A DNA stretch of 32,934 bases from SVFI01 sp045588655. Its GTDB lineage: Bacteria > Bacillota > Clostridia > Lachnospirales > Lachnospiraceae. Positions 22,230-30,659 of this stretch are shown here, piece after piece. The translations under genes and the position numbers were made by a program. Location: contig JAZNEP010000026.1 of NCBI GenBank assembly GCA_045588655.1, forward strand, positions 1 to 32,934, in the 5' to 3' direction. The stretch's first letter is position 1, and every line of letters starts with the position of its first letter. The notes beneath the pieces were generated by a model. The model was not told the DNA's origin and searched no databases. It was given only the letters and a program-made list of their open reading frames with translations.

Positions 22230-23018
22230 CTAATTTATATCATCCTTCAAAAAAACCATGTAACCAAGCCATAAGAAAAACAGCCCAAAGACCAAAGACG
22301 AACCTATCACACTTACAATTTGGGATGCATTCATTGATGCATCATAAAGAGTAATCATTTTTTCACCCACCAGAGTAAAGGTACTCCAAGGCTGAAAATC
22401 TGTCAGTTCGTACAAAGTTCCAAGTCCGCTAAAAAATCTCGCTTTTTCCGGAATCAGATGATTTCCATATATGCCGACAAAAAACACAAGGGTAGCTGCC
22501 CCCATAGCCACATAGGAATTTTTTACTACATAGCTAAGAAAGACAAACTCACAAATCAGACGAAACAGTGAAAAAAACACAAGCACCAGTCGCACAAGAC
22601 ACCAGACAAGGGACAACTCATCTCCCCAGCCCCCAAGAGCCACTGCCGTAATCACAGGAATCATGCTTATCACAATCATGAATAGGCCACTCAATAAAAA
22701 ACACAGCCAAAATCTGGATAAATATATTTTTTTACGTGTGTAACCACCCATCAGTTCATAATGCATGGTTTTATCGATAAAATCTCCTCCGCAAATCTCT
22801 GCGGTAAGAAGAAGTACAAAAACAATGGAAAAATGCAATATCCAATATCCGTTATCTGCTATGTATTTTGATCCCGCCATCATTTCTTCGTAATAGCACA
22901 TTTCGCCCGATGTCACTGTGATTTGCATAATGCATATGACAAAGAAAATCAGCCATAGGATTTTGTTTTTTCTGTTTTTTCTAAGCTGATACAGCTGTGC
23001 TTTCATAATCTGCTTCAT
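22230..23018 (-). CDS. ABC-2 type permease, LanE/LanG-like
   Basis: 262 residues, about six hydrophobic helices. It begins MKQIMKAQLYQLRKNRKNKI, the basic cytoplasmic start seen in lantibiotic-immunity permeases (LanE/LanG), and has CGGDFIDKTMHYELMGGYTR at 76-95, the amphipathic coupling loop; the other permease has a closely similar GWDMTDKTINYEILAGNSR. The shared D-K-T-x-x-Y-E loop shows that the two are ancient paralogues that pair in one complex. ATG 23016-23018 has GGGAG 7 bases upstream. The substrate is unknown; lantibiotic or other membrane peptide is inferred. Confidence 0.85.
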   Translation of the reverse strand: MKQIMKAQLYQLRKNRKNKILWLIFFVICIMQITVTSGEMCYYEEMMAGSKYIADNGYWILHFSIVFVLLLTAEICGGDFIDKTMHYELMGGYTRKKIYLSRFWLCFLLSGLFMIVISMIPVITAVALGGWGDELSLVWCLVRLVLVFFSLFRLICEFVFLSYVVKNSYVAMGAATLVFFVGIYGNHLIPEKARFFSGLGTLYELTDFQPWSTFTLVGEKMITLYDASMNASQIVSVIGSSLVFGLFFLWLGYMVFLKDDIN

Positions 23019-23033
23019 GATATCTCTCCCAAT

Positions 23034-23831
23034 CTATCTCATATCCTGTTTTCTAAACTGTGCTTTTGCCACCCAAAGCGTGAGCACGCAAACTACAATA
23101 GAAGCTATTATAATCTGCATGATTTTCCCACTTCCAATCGCCGGTCCGAATACCGGTATATCTTCTCCGCCGATGTACTCAAATTTATATGGAAAAGAAC
23201 TTATTTGAAACATTCCGAACAGCGAAAACAAGAAAATCGGAAATTCACCTATCAACTCTTCATAAATCAAAGTTATCAGCACCACAAATTCATTTAATAT
23301 CCATCCGGTAATCATGGAGACAAAACAGTTTTTCAAGAGTACGGTAAGCAAAATAAGTTCACAAACCAATCGGAATACCAATAGTATAAATATCAGCATC
23401 CATGTAACTCCTACCTTTATCTCAAGATTGTAACCCCAGCCGTTACAAAAAGATAACACAAGAAGTGGTAACATCAGATAGAGGATGCTGATTCCCAAAC
23501 ACCATAGAATCGTCAAAATGACTCTTGCGCCAAACACATGATTTCTGGAATTTCCCGCCAGAATTTCATAATTAATTGTTTTATCGGTCATATCCCAGCC
23601 CACAATTCTGGCAACCAAAACACAACATAAAACCAAGCATCCCACAACCATAAACTCCGCATTTTTTGCTAAAAATAATCCTGCACTTATTTCGGAAAAT
23701 GCCATTCCTTCTTCTACTAAAGCTAAGTAAAAGCCGATTCCTATCGCCAGAAAACTACTGAATAATATCGCATATATTGTGAAATTATCTCTTTTTATTT
23801 GATAATTTAACCCCTTCATCAGATTCCACAT
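23034..23831 (-). CDS. ABC-2 type permease, LanE/LanG-like
   Basis: 265 residues from the chosen ATG, with about six hydrophobic helices. GWDMTDKTINYEILAGNSR near residue 80 is the coupling loop matching the other permease. The start is uncertain: ATG 23829-23831 has an AGGTG 6 bases upstream, a GTG nine bases earlier is possible, and an ATG at 23817-23819 also lies in frame. All choices overlap the ATPase gene by 35-56 bases, so translation is coupled. Together with the ATPase and the next permease it forms a three-gene exporter. Confidence 0.8.
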   Translation of the reverse strand: MWNLMKGLNYQIKRDNFTIYAILFSSFLAIGIGFYLALVEEGMAFSEISAGLFLAKNAEFMVVGCLVLCCVLVARIVGWDMTDKTINYEILAGNSRNHVFGARVILTILWCLGISILYLMLPLLVLSFCNGWGYNLEIKVGVTWMLIFILLVFRLVCELILLTVLLKNCFVSMITGWILNEFVVLITLIYEELIGEFPIFLFSLFGMFQISSFPYKFEYIGGEDIPVFGPAIGSGKIMQIIIASIVVCVLTLWVAKAQFRKQDMR

Positions 23832-24744
23832 TTTGTTCACCTACCATATCTATATAATACTTTTCAAGATTTGCTTCTACCATATGCAAAGTAATCGGTA
23901 TTACCCCACCATCATATAAAGCCTTTGAAATTTTTGTCACATCCTCAAGCCCATCGTAAAGTCTGATACTTCCATCCTCTTCCACCTCAACCTGACCTGC
24001 ATATCCCTTCTCCTGTAAAATTACAAGTGCCTTGGCATCATTATCGGTGTGAATATGATAATATTCCTTACAAATTCGCCGAAGATTTTCTGCGGAAACC
24101 GATTGTATCAGCTTCCCGTGATGAAGGAAAATATAATCTGTACATAATAGCGATAACTCTGTCAAAATATGAGAGGAAATCATAATGGTGATATGCTCTT
24201 GTTTATTAAGCTTTAACAAAAGATTTCGAATCTCAACGATTCCTTCCGGGTCTAAACCGTTAATTGGCTCATCAAGCACCATGATTTCCGGCTTTGTCAT
24301 AAGAGCAATGGCAATTCCCAGTCTTTGCCGCATACCGAGAGAAAAATTCTTTACTACTTTTTTTCCTGTGTCAGAAAGACCCACAATTTCCAGAACTTCC
24401 TCCACTCTGTTCTTATTTGGAATCCCTTTCATAATCCGGAGTTTTTCCAAATTTTCCCTGGCAGTTAAATTCTCTTTTGCATAGGGTGTTTCTATCATAA
24501 AGCTCATGCGGCTTCTCGCACCCGCCAGTCCTTCTTCCGAAGTCTCCCCATAGATGGATATTTCTCCATCGGTCGGGAGCACAAGACCGCCTAATATTTT
24601 CATAATCGTAGTCTTACCTGCCCCGTTTGGTCCAATCAAGCCCACAATTTGACCTTCTTTTATTTGAAAGTCCGCATCATTTACCACCTTGTGGTCCATA
24701 TATTGCTTGGTAATTCCCTTTGCTTCGATAATCACATTGCTCAT
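23785..24744 (-). CDS. ABC transporter ATP-binding protein, LanF/BcrA-like
   Basis: 319 residues. Walker A is GPNGAGKTT at 38-46, the signature FSLGMRQRL at 134-142 and Walker B IMVLDEP at 154-160. The S-L-G-M-R-Q-R-L signature and the order of short ATPase plus two 260-residue permeases match the BcrA/LanF group that removes bacitracin or lantibiotics from the membrane. ATG 24742-24744 has GGAGGAG 4 bases upstream. A tail of about 100 residues after the core (HTDNDAKALVILQEKGYAG and onward) is typical. The gene is separated from the histidine kinase by an A/T-rich hairpin. Confidence 0.92.
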   Translation of the reverse strand: MSNVIIEAKGITKQYMDHKVVNDADFQIKEGQIVGLIGPNGAGKTTIMKILGGLVLPTDGEISIYGETSEEGLAGARSRMSFMIETPYAKENLTARENLEKLRIMKGIPNKNRVEEVLEIVGLSDTGKKVVKNFSLGMRQRLGIAIALMTKPEIMVLDEPINGLDPEGIVEIRNLLLKLNKQEHITIMISSHILTELSLLCTDYIFLHHGKLIQSVSAENLRRICKEYYHIHTDNDAKALVILQEKGYAGQVEVEEDGSIRLYDGLEDVTKISKALYDGGVIPITLHMVEANLEKYYIDMVGEQNVESDEGVKLSNKKR

Positions 24745-24790
24745 AATCTCCTCCAAAGTATCTTTTTCTTTCCGTTCCTATTTCAGAATA

Positions 24791-24835
24791 AAAAAGAAAC
24801 TTAAAGAATTTCTTAATTTCTTTAAATTTCTTTTT
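24791..24835 (-). terminator. 45-base A/T-only hairpin between histidine kinase and ABC operon
   Basis: AAAAAGAAA, one base, TTAAAGAA, a 9-base loop, TTCTTTAA, one base, TTTCTTTTT: a 17-pair near-perfect stem with one U-G opposition, ending in TTTTTT on the minus strand. It starts within the kinase stop codon (24834-24836). Composition is unusual for a terminator because no G-C run supports the stem, so it may work as an attenuator or processing site that sets transporter levels against the kinase. Confidence 0.6.
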
Positions 24836-25736
24836 AAAATCTTATTCCTATGCATAAGCTGCTATCTTCTTTTCTTGCAAACACTTCCGCCTCCTGTTTC
24901 ATAGCAAGTAGTTTTACAATATAAAGTCCCAAGCCGGTTCCCTGGTTACTGCGAGCCTCCTCGCCCCGATACGTTCTGTCAAACAGTCTGGTTTCATCTA
25001 CCTCTTGTTCCGGCATAAGCAGATTTTTAAAGGATAATTCACAGATTCTGCCGTCTTTTTCTACTTCTACCAATGAAATTTCAAAGCTATCCTTTGCATA
25101 TCTAAGTACATTGGTCAAAAGATTTCCCAGCATACGAAGAAGCAGGTCTTCATTTCCATCTACCATAATACTTTTATCCGGAATATGAATCACCGGCTGT
25201 AAATTACAGTTTTTGATCACCGCCTCATGGTCCACGACAAACTGTATGAGAAGCGCTGTTAAGTCAAGTTTGGAACAAACCGCTCTGCTTTTATCACTTT
25301 CCAGCATTGCCAATTCAAAAAATTCATCCATCATTTGTTTGAGACTTTCGGTTTTTTGAAGTCCGGTCTCCAAATAGCTTTGCTGTTTCTCGGTTAGATT
25401 TCCTTCCTGCTGTAGCATTTGTAGATTTCCTTTTACAACAGTTAACGGCGTTCGAAGATCATGCGCAATATCCGATACGGATTGCTTCCACTTTTCTTCT
25501 TCCTTCATTATGCGAAGCTTCATTTCCTTTTGATAATCCAGATTTTTATTCATTCCCGATGCCAAATCCGACAAATCTTTATCAAATAACGAAATGGTGA
25601 GCTGTCGATTGTAGGACATTTCCTTCGTTTTTTCCAGTTCTCTCCTGCAATTTCTGATTTCTCGCTTTAATGCACGAAGATACATAAAAAGAGCCACACA
25701 AAGAAGAAGTAAAACTACACTAATTGCCATCCACAT
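24834..25736 (-). CDS. Sensor histidine kinase, short-sensor type
   Basis: 300 residues. One membrane span (about 4-20), a short coiled region, then the HisKA dimerisation domain with phospho-acceptor H92 (SDIAHDLRTPL), N-box GNLLTNVLRYA at 204-214, and G-box GTGLGLYIV at 266-274. There is almost no extracellular sensor, so sensing may depend on a partner such as the ABC permeases. The length and layout resemble kinases of the BceS/LanK-related groups, but it has one span, not two. ATG 25734-25736 has AGGAGGAG upstream and overlaps the regulator by 17 bases. Confidence 0.92.
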   Translation of the reverse strand: MWMAISVVLLLLCVALFMYLRALKREIRNCRRELEKTKEMSYNRQLTISLFDKDLSDLASGMNKNLDYQKEMKLRIMKEEEKWKQSVSDIAHDLRTPLTVVKGNLQMLQQEGNLTEKQQSYLETGLQKTESLKQMMDEFFELAMLESDKSRAVCSKLDLTALLIQFVVDHEAVIKNCNLQPVIHIPDKSIMVDGNEDLLLRMLGNLLTNVLRYAKDSFEISLVEVEKDGRICELSFKNLLMPEQEVDETRLFDRTYRGEEARSNQGTGLGLYIVKLLAMKQEAEVFARKEDSSLCIGIRF

Positions 25737-26445
25737 AAGGCTCCTCCTGTTTCTTTAGCCGGTATCCAATTCCCCAAACGGTCTCAATATAATCCTTCCC
25801 GGTTGCTTTTTTTAGCTTACTGCGAAGATTGCTCATATGCACATTGATGGTGTTATCCTCATAGTAATAGGTGTCGTTCCAAACGGATTCGTAAAGATTG
25901 GCTTTCGTAAAGGTTTTGTCCGGCTGCCCCAAAAACAATTGAAGCAGTTTTAGTTCCTTGGCTGTGAGCGCAAGCACGGTTCCTTCATATGTCGCCTGAT
26001 TCTTCTGCGGAAAAAGCATCAACTGCCCCTCTTGTAAGCATTCGTTCTCTTCTATTTTGCTTGCGTTTTTTGCAGCTACTTTCGTTCTGCGCATTACCAC
26101 TTCCATCCGCACAAGCACTTCATCCAAATCAAAGGGCTTTAAAATATAATCATCTGCCCCCATGCGAAGCACTTCAAGGCGGGTTTCTACCTGCGACTTT
26201 GCAGACAAACAAATAACCGGTGTCTGTGAATGCTCGCGAAGTTCCTTGATTAAGATATCCCCGCTCTTGTAAGGAAGCATCAAATCCATAAGTACAATAG
26301 CATATGAATTTTGTTTTAATAATTCCGATGCTTTCTTTCCGTCATATGCGCATTCCACTTCATACTCCTGTGCCGTTAGAAAATCTGCAAGCATCTGACT
26401 AATTTCCTTATAATCTTCCACAATTAAAATACGACCCTTGCTCAT
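25720..26445 (-). CDS. OmpR family response regulator
   Basis: 241 residues. Receiver domain 1-115 with phospho-acceptor D54 (VLMDLMLPYKSG), acidic pair E10-D11 and K103; winged-helix DNA-binding domain 140-235 with LTAKELKLLQLFL and the recognition region DNTINVHMSNLRSKLKK, then the wing ETVWGIGYRLK. It is the first gene of the probable response regulator-kinase-ABC-protease operon. ATG 26443-26445 is preceded by GGGAG. The regulator probably activates its own operon in response to envelope stress; I could not find a clear binding site in the short gap upstream. Confidence 0.93.
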   Translation of the reverse strand: MSKGRILIVEDYKEISQMLADFLTAQEYEVECAYDGKKASELLKQNSYAIVLMDLMLPYKSGDILIKELREHSQTPVICLSAKSQVETRLEVLRMGADDYILKPFDLDEVLVRMEVVMRRTKVAAKNASKIEENECLQEGQLMLFPQKNQATYEGTVLALTAKELKLLQLFLGQPDKTFTKANLYESVWNDTYYYEDNTINVHMSNLRSKLKKATGKDYIETVWGIGYRLKKQEEPYVDGN

Positions 26446-26483
26446 GAATTCTCCCACCTACATATTGCTTTCACTACAGTTCC

Positions 26484-26529
26484 ATAATAAACAAGCTCAT
26501 ATTCAAGTTCTTAAAACCCGAACATGAGC
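26484..26529 (-). terminator. Terminator of the nrdD-nrdG transcript
   Basis: Minus-strand stem GCTCATGTTC (26520-26529) / GAATATGAGC (26495-26504), 10 pairs with one G-U, followed by TTGTTTATT. It separates nrdG from the two-component genes. Confidence 0.8.
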
Positions 26530-26556
26530 CCATCATATTTTCATGACTAATATTAC

Positions 26557-27066
26557 TTAAGCATAATCTCCGCAATGCAGCACCGGAATGGTCGGATCTG
26601 TTTGCTTCAATGTCTTCTGAACGTCAATGACACGCTGGTTGGAACTTCCCTTCCAAAGAAGTTTTACATCTCTGCAAGCCTCCACATATTCACCATCTAC
26701 AAGCACATCTACATACTGCATTACCGAATAGTGAAGAATCTTTTCCCAACTATCACCTGTATATAACCAAATCGTTTTATCCGGATACTTTTCTTTGATT
26801 TCCGCCATCAGCGTTCTGACACCAACACGATTTGCTGCATGAAGCGGATCTCCGCCGGAAAATGTAATTCCGGAAATATAACTCTTCTCTAACTGGTCAA
26901 AAATTTCCTGTTTGGCCGCCTCATCAAATTCAAGTCCTCCATCCGGGTCCCAAGTGAGCGGATTCTGACATCCTTTACAACAATGGGTACAGCCGGCTAC
27001 CCACAAAACAACGCGAAGCCCGTCGCCATTTAACATATCATCATGTGTAATATTGTGATACCTCAT
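26557..27066 (-). CDS. nrdG: Anaerobic ribonucleotide reductase activating protein (radical SAM)
   Basis: 169 residues. CTHCCKGCQNP at 26-36 gives the radical SAM cluster spacing C26-x3-C30-x2-C33. ITFSGGDPL (about 68-76) is the SAM-binding GGEP-like motif. NrdG uses a 4Fe-4S cluster and S-adenosylmethionine to put the glycyl radical on NrdD. The gene lies 12 bases after nrdD in one operon. The residues DMLNGDGLRVVLWVAGC at the start are typical. Length is normal for the family. Confidence 0.96.
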   Translation of the reverse strand: MRYHNITHDDMLNGDGLRVVLWVAGCTHCCKGCQNPLTWDPDGGLEFDEAAKQEIFDQLEKSYISGITFSGGDPLHAANRVGVRTLMAEIKEKYPDKTIWLYTGDSWEKILHYSVMQYVDVLVDGEYVEACRDVKLLWKGSSNQRVIDVQKTLKQTDPTIPVLHCGDYA

Positions 27067-27078
27067 AACATTCTTCCT

Positions 27079-29277
27079 TTACATACTCTTACGATCAGCA
27101 ATTTCCGCCATTTTAGCATCGGATAATCTGGTGTCACCATGCACTCTGGAATAAGCCAGATAACCATTCATACGGTCAATCTTCGTAAGATTTCTGCTTC
27201 CGCATTTTGGACAAACGTCCATCTCCAGCTCCTGATGACCACAGTCATCACAATAAGCCAAAGACATATTTACCCCTTCATAAAATCCCATATCCATAGC
27301 ACGACGAATCAATGTTTTAATCGCGTCATGATTGTAATCAATCGGATATTTTACGTACTGAATCTTACCACCATTGGAAAGCTCCCAGAAACGATACTCT
27401 AAATCCTGTTTTTCAATCGGTGTAATGGTTTCCGCTACATGACAATGGAAACTGTTCGAAACGTAATCTTTATCCGATACGCCTTCTACAATTCCGTATT
27501 TCGCGCGGAACTGTTTTACCTGAAGACCGCAAAGATTTTCAGCCGGTGTACCATAAATGGCATACAGATTACCGTCCTCTTCCTTGAACTCAGAAATCTT
27601 CTGATTTATGTGCTCGAGCACTTCAAGCGCAAATGCACCATCTTCCACCAGGGATTTTCCATTATAAAGTTCCTGCAATTCATTGAATGCAGTAATCCCA
27701 AAAGATGCAGTGGCAGCCTTTAAAATCGGCTTAATCTTATCATGAAGCTGAAGATGTCCACCAAGGAAACCACCTTCACAATACGCAAGCGGGTTCGTGG
27801 ACGCACGCATCTCACCCAGATATGCATACGTACGAATATGAAGCTGACGAATCAAATTCAGATAATAGTCAAGAACTTCATAAAAATCTCTGCTCTCCTG
27901 TCTTGATTTTGCAAGAATCATCGGCAGATGCAGAGAAACCGCACCGATGTTGAATCGGCCGACAAATACCGGTGAATCATTTTCATCTGCGGGATGCATT
28001 CCGCCCCTCTCATACCAAGGGGAAAGGAATGCACGACATCCCATCGGGGAGATAACTTTTCCATACTGTTTATACATACTTGCAATGTATCCTTTTCCCG
28101 TTAAAGAAAGCCAATCCGGATACATCGTCTTGGCAGAACATTTTACCCCTGCCTCAAACACATCCTCAAGTTCTTTGCCCGGTCCGTGAAGATTTTCATC
28201 ATATAAAAATACAATCTTAGGGAACAATACCGGCTTTTTACAATCTTTCTTACCCTGTCCGCGTCTGCGCACATTCAAAAGAGAGATTGTTGCAAGCTTG
28301 GAAAAACGCTCAGTTCCGATACCTGCTGTCACAGTGATAAACGGATAATCACCACGGCTGGATGCTACCGTATTAAATTTGTACTCCCATCCCTGAAATC
28401 CCTGTTCAAACTCACGAACAACGTCTGCGTAAGCCTCCGCTTCCGCCGTTTCTTGATCGATTCCAAGTCGGAGATATTTTTCAATTGATTTTTTATAAGA
28501 TTTCTCAGCATATGGTGCTAAAATCTTGTCTACCTCCGGAACGGTAAAACCACCGTACTGCTGACTGGCTGCTGAAAGTACAATGTCACCGATTACGTCA
28601 AAGGCTACATCGAGTGTTTTTGGCTCATTGTACCAGATATTTCCCATTTCAAAGCCGCCTTTCAAAACGCTTGCCACGTCAAAAAGACAGCAGTTCATCG
28701 TATCACGTCTTGCCGACATATCGTGCACGTAAATATATCCGTCACGACACGCCTGTATCTCTTCCGTTGTCATAAAGAATTTCTGATAAAGCTCTTTATT
28801 AAACTGGTTAAAAATTAAGCTACGCTTGGTCGAAACAAGTGCAGAGTCCGTATTGGCATTTTCCTTATCCCCGACATACATGATGGACTGGCTCTTTTTG
28901 TACACATCGTCCATCATCTTTACAAAATCCTGCTTGTAATTTCGATAGTCTCTGTAGGATTTTGCAACAATCGGTTTTACATCCTCTAGTGCACTCTCTA
29001 CAATATTATGCATAATAGGAATCGGAATCTCATCGGTCTCAAGACTATCCACCTTTTCTACTACATATTGGCAAATATGTCTCTTCTCATCCTCTGTAAA
29101 TTTCGTCAGGGCACGGTAAGCCGATTTTCCAACCGCATCAATGACCTTCTGTACATTGAATTTCTCAAGACTTCCGTCCTTTTTTACTACTTTTACATTC
29201 TTTTTCGGCTGAAACATTTTACCGTAATTAACGTCTTTTTTACCCTTTTCCACTCTATCCTGTCCCATATCTTCCAT
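27079..29277 (-). CDS. nrdD: Anaerobic (class III) ribonucleoside-triphosphate reductase
   Basis: 732 residues, normal length. An ATP-cone regulatory domain occupies about 27-120 (VKVVKKDGSLEKFNVQKVID), the 10-stranded catalytic barrel follows, and the C-terminus has a zinc ribbon (YCDDCGHQE and MDVCPKCGSR, four Cys) and the glycyl-radical loop RMNGYLAYSR with G705. It converts ribonucleoside triphosphates to the deoxy form without oxygen. ATG 29275-29277 has AAAGGA 4 bases upstream. A promoter and NrdR box lie upstream. Presence of only class III in this locus points to an anaerobic organism. Confidence 0.97.
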   Translation of the reverse strand: MEDMGQDRVEKGKKDVNYGKMFQPKKNVKVVKKDGSLEKFNVQKVIDAVGKSAYRALTKFTEDEKRHICQYVVEKVDSLETDEIPIPIMHNIVESALEDVKPIVAKSYRDYRNYKQDFVKMMDDVYKKSQSIMYVGDKENANTDSALVSTKRSLIFNQFNKELYQKFFMTTEEIQACRDGYIYVHDMSARRDTMNCCLFDVASVLKGGFEMGNIWYNEPKTLDVAFDVIGDIVLSAASQQYGGFTVPEVDKILAPYAEKSYKKSIEKYLRLGIDQETAEAEAYADVVREFEQGFQGWEYKFNTVASSRGDYPFITVTAGIGTERFSKLATISLLNVRRRGQGKKDCKKPVLFPKIVFLYDENLHGPGKELEDVFEAGVKCSAKTMYPDWLSLTGKGYIASMYKQYGKVISPMGCRAFLSPWYERGGMHPADENDSPVFVGRFNIGAVSLHLPMILAKSRQESRDFYEVLDYYLNLIRQLHIRTYAYLGEMRASTNPLAYCEGGFLGGHLQLHDKIKPILKAATASFGITAFNELQELYNGKSLVEDGAFALEVLEHINQKISEFKEEDGNLYAIYGTPAENLCGLQVKQFRAKYGIVEGVSDKDYVSNSFHCHVAETITPIEKQDLEYRFWELSNGGKIQYVKYPIDYNHDAIKTLIRRAMDMGFYEGVNMSLAYCDDCGHQELEMDVCPKCGSRNLTKIDRMNGYLAYSRVHGDTRLSDAKMAEIADRKSM

Positions 29278-29340
29278 ATTTCCTTTCCCACAAATCTTCC
29301 TTAAATAAGTACGCTATATCGTGATTTAACTTTTAGTCAA

Positions 29341-29356
29341 ACACAATATCTTGTGG
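29341..29356. promoter_or_regulatory. NrdR box
   Basis: ACACAATATCTTGTGG (16 bases) is close to the ACACWATATATWGTGT NrdR consensus, with a perfect inner palindrome CACAA-TATC-TTGTG apart from its centre. It lies just after the predicted transcription start, where NrdR would block transcription when dATP is high. A second weaker half may lie toward 29360-29375. Confidence 0.7.
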
Positions 29357-29369
29357 TGTACAAGTACAT

Positions 29370-29398
29370 AGTATAAAAGACAAACGTGGCACTGTCAA
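29370..29398 (-). promoter_or_regulatory. nrdDG promoter
   Basis: TTGACA (29393-29398), 17-base spacer, TATACT (29370-29375). Both hexamers are near consensus. Confidence 0.85.
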
Positions 29399-29423
29399 CT
29401 CATAGCAGCCCAAAAAAATGCAC

Positions 29424-29464
29424 AAAAAAAGGAAGCCGAATTTGTGTTAAATTACGATTCCCTT
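29424..29464 (-). terminator. Terminator of the aminotransferase transcript
   Basis: Minus-strand stem AAGGGAATCG (29455-29464) / CGGCTTCCTT (29429-29438), with G-U pairs and one mismatch, followed by seven T. It lies 27 bases after the aminotransferase stop. Confidence 0.8.
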
Positions 29465-29490
29465 TTCTCTTTTGGTATTGACTGCACCTG

Positions 29491-30657
29491 TTAAAACAAA
29501 TTAGATTTTTTGACCGATTCGATTGCCTCTTTTATCTCCTCAACCGGAAGGACAAGTGCAAACCGTACGTGTCCTGCGCCCAGACTGCCAAAGCTACTGC
29601 CCGGCGTACAGAGCACACCACTTTTCTCAAACAAATCCATCACAAACTTAATATCATCTTCTCCGTAAGAAGGAGGAATCTTTGTCCATGCAAACATCGT
29701 CCCTTCACTTCGCTCAAACGCCCAACCAATCTGTGTAAATCCATCACAAAGGGCATTTCTTCTTTCTTCATACTGAGCACATTGTTTCAAAATATTGTCG
29801 ACCGGACCGGTCAATGCTGCAATCGCTCCGTACTGCACAGGCAAAAAGGTTCCATAGTCGATCTGACTTCTAATCTTTTTGAAGGCTTGTACCACCTCTT
29901 TATTTCCTACCAAAAAGCCCATTCTTGCTCCGGTATAATTAAACGATTTGGATAGCGAGTAAAACTCTACCCCCACTTCCTTTGCCCCCGGATAGGAAAG
30001 AAACGAACGTCCCTCTCTTCCATCGTAAATAATATCTGAGTATGCATTGTCATGAATCACCCAGATTTCATTTTCCCTGGCCCACGAAATCAGCTCTTCA
30101 TAAAAGGATGGCGGTGCACATTTACACACCGGATTGAGCGGATAGGAAACAATAATTGCCTTTGCTTCTTTTACTGTTTCCGGAGCTATGGTAGAAAGAT
30201 CCGGCAAATAACCTTTGTCCTCAATCAAATCGTATGTTTCTACTCTCGCTCCCGTAAGCGCCGGACCAATTTCAAAAATCGGATACCCCGGATTTGGTAC
30301 AAGCACCACATCCCCCGGATCAAACATACAAAATCCGATGTGAGCAATTCCTTCCTGCGAACCATACACGGAAGTAATTTCATCCGATGTCAGCAAAACA
30401 TTGTATCTTTTTTCAAAACGCTCAATGACCGCCTCCGTCAGCTGCGGCAAATCTGCAAGCGCATATTTAAAGTTTTCCGGCTTTTTACAAGCATCCACCA
30501 CAGCATCTATAATATGTTGCGCCGGCTTAAAATCCGGTGTCCCAACAGAAAAATTATAAACTTTTCCGCCTTGCTTTATTTTTTCATTTTTCTTTTCATT
30601 TAATACCTGAAAAATACCTTCTTCCACCTGACTGACTTTGCTTGATAGTTGTTTCAT
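29491..30657 (-). CDS. Class I/II pyridoxal-phosphate aminotransferase
   Basis: 388 residues. PLP lysine K237 lies in SLSKSFNYTGARMG; N175 in SYPLNPVCKCAPP takes the place of the usual NPTG asparagine; IHDNAYSDIIYDG (201-213) supplies the aspartate and tyrosine that contact PLP. The overall pattern follows DapL/LL-diaminopimelate-like and MalY-type enzymes, but the N-P-V-C instead of N-P-T-G marks a less common subgroup, so substrate is unclear. ATG 30655-30657 has AAGGAAGG upstream. It follows the WYL regulator gene by 2 bases in transcription order, so it is likely co-transcribed with that regulator and the phosphatase. Confidence 0.9.
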   Translation of the reverse strand: MKQLSSKVSQVEEGIFQVLNEKKNEKIKQGGKVYNFSVGTPDFKPAQHIIDAVVDACKKPENFKYALADLPQLTEAVIERFEKRYNVLLTSDEITSVYGSQEGIAHIGFCMFDPGDVVLVPNPGYPIFEIGPALTGARVETYDLIEDKGYLPDLSTIAPETVKEAKAIIVSYPLNPVCKCAPPSFYEELISWARENEIWVIHDNAYSDIIYDGREGRSFLSYPGAKEVGVEFYSLSKSFNYTGARMGFLVGNKEVVQAFKKIRSQIDYGTFLPVQYGAIAALTGPVDNILKQCAQYEERRNALCDGFTQIGWAFERSEGTMFAWTKIPPSYGEDDIKFVMDLFEKSGVLCTPGSSFGSLGAGHVRFALVLPVEEIKEAIESVKKSNLF

Positions 30658-30659
30658 TC

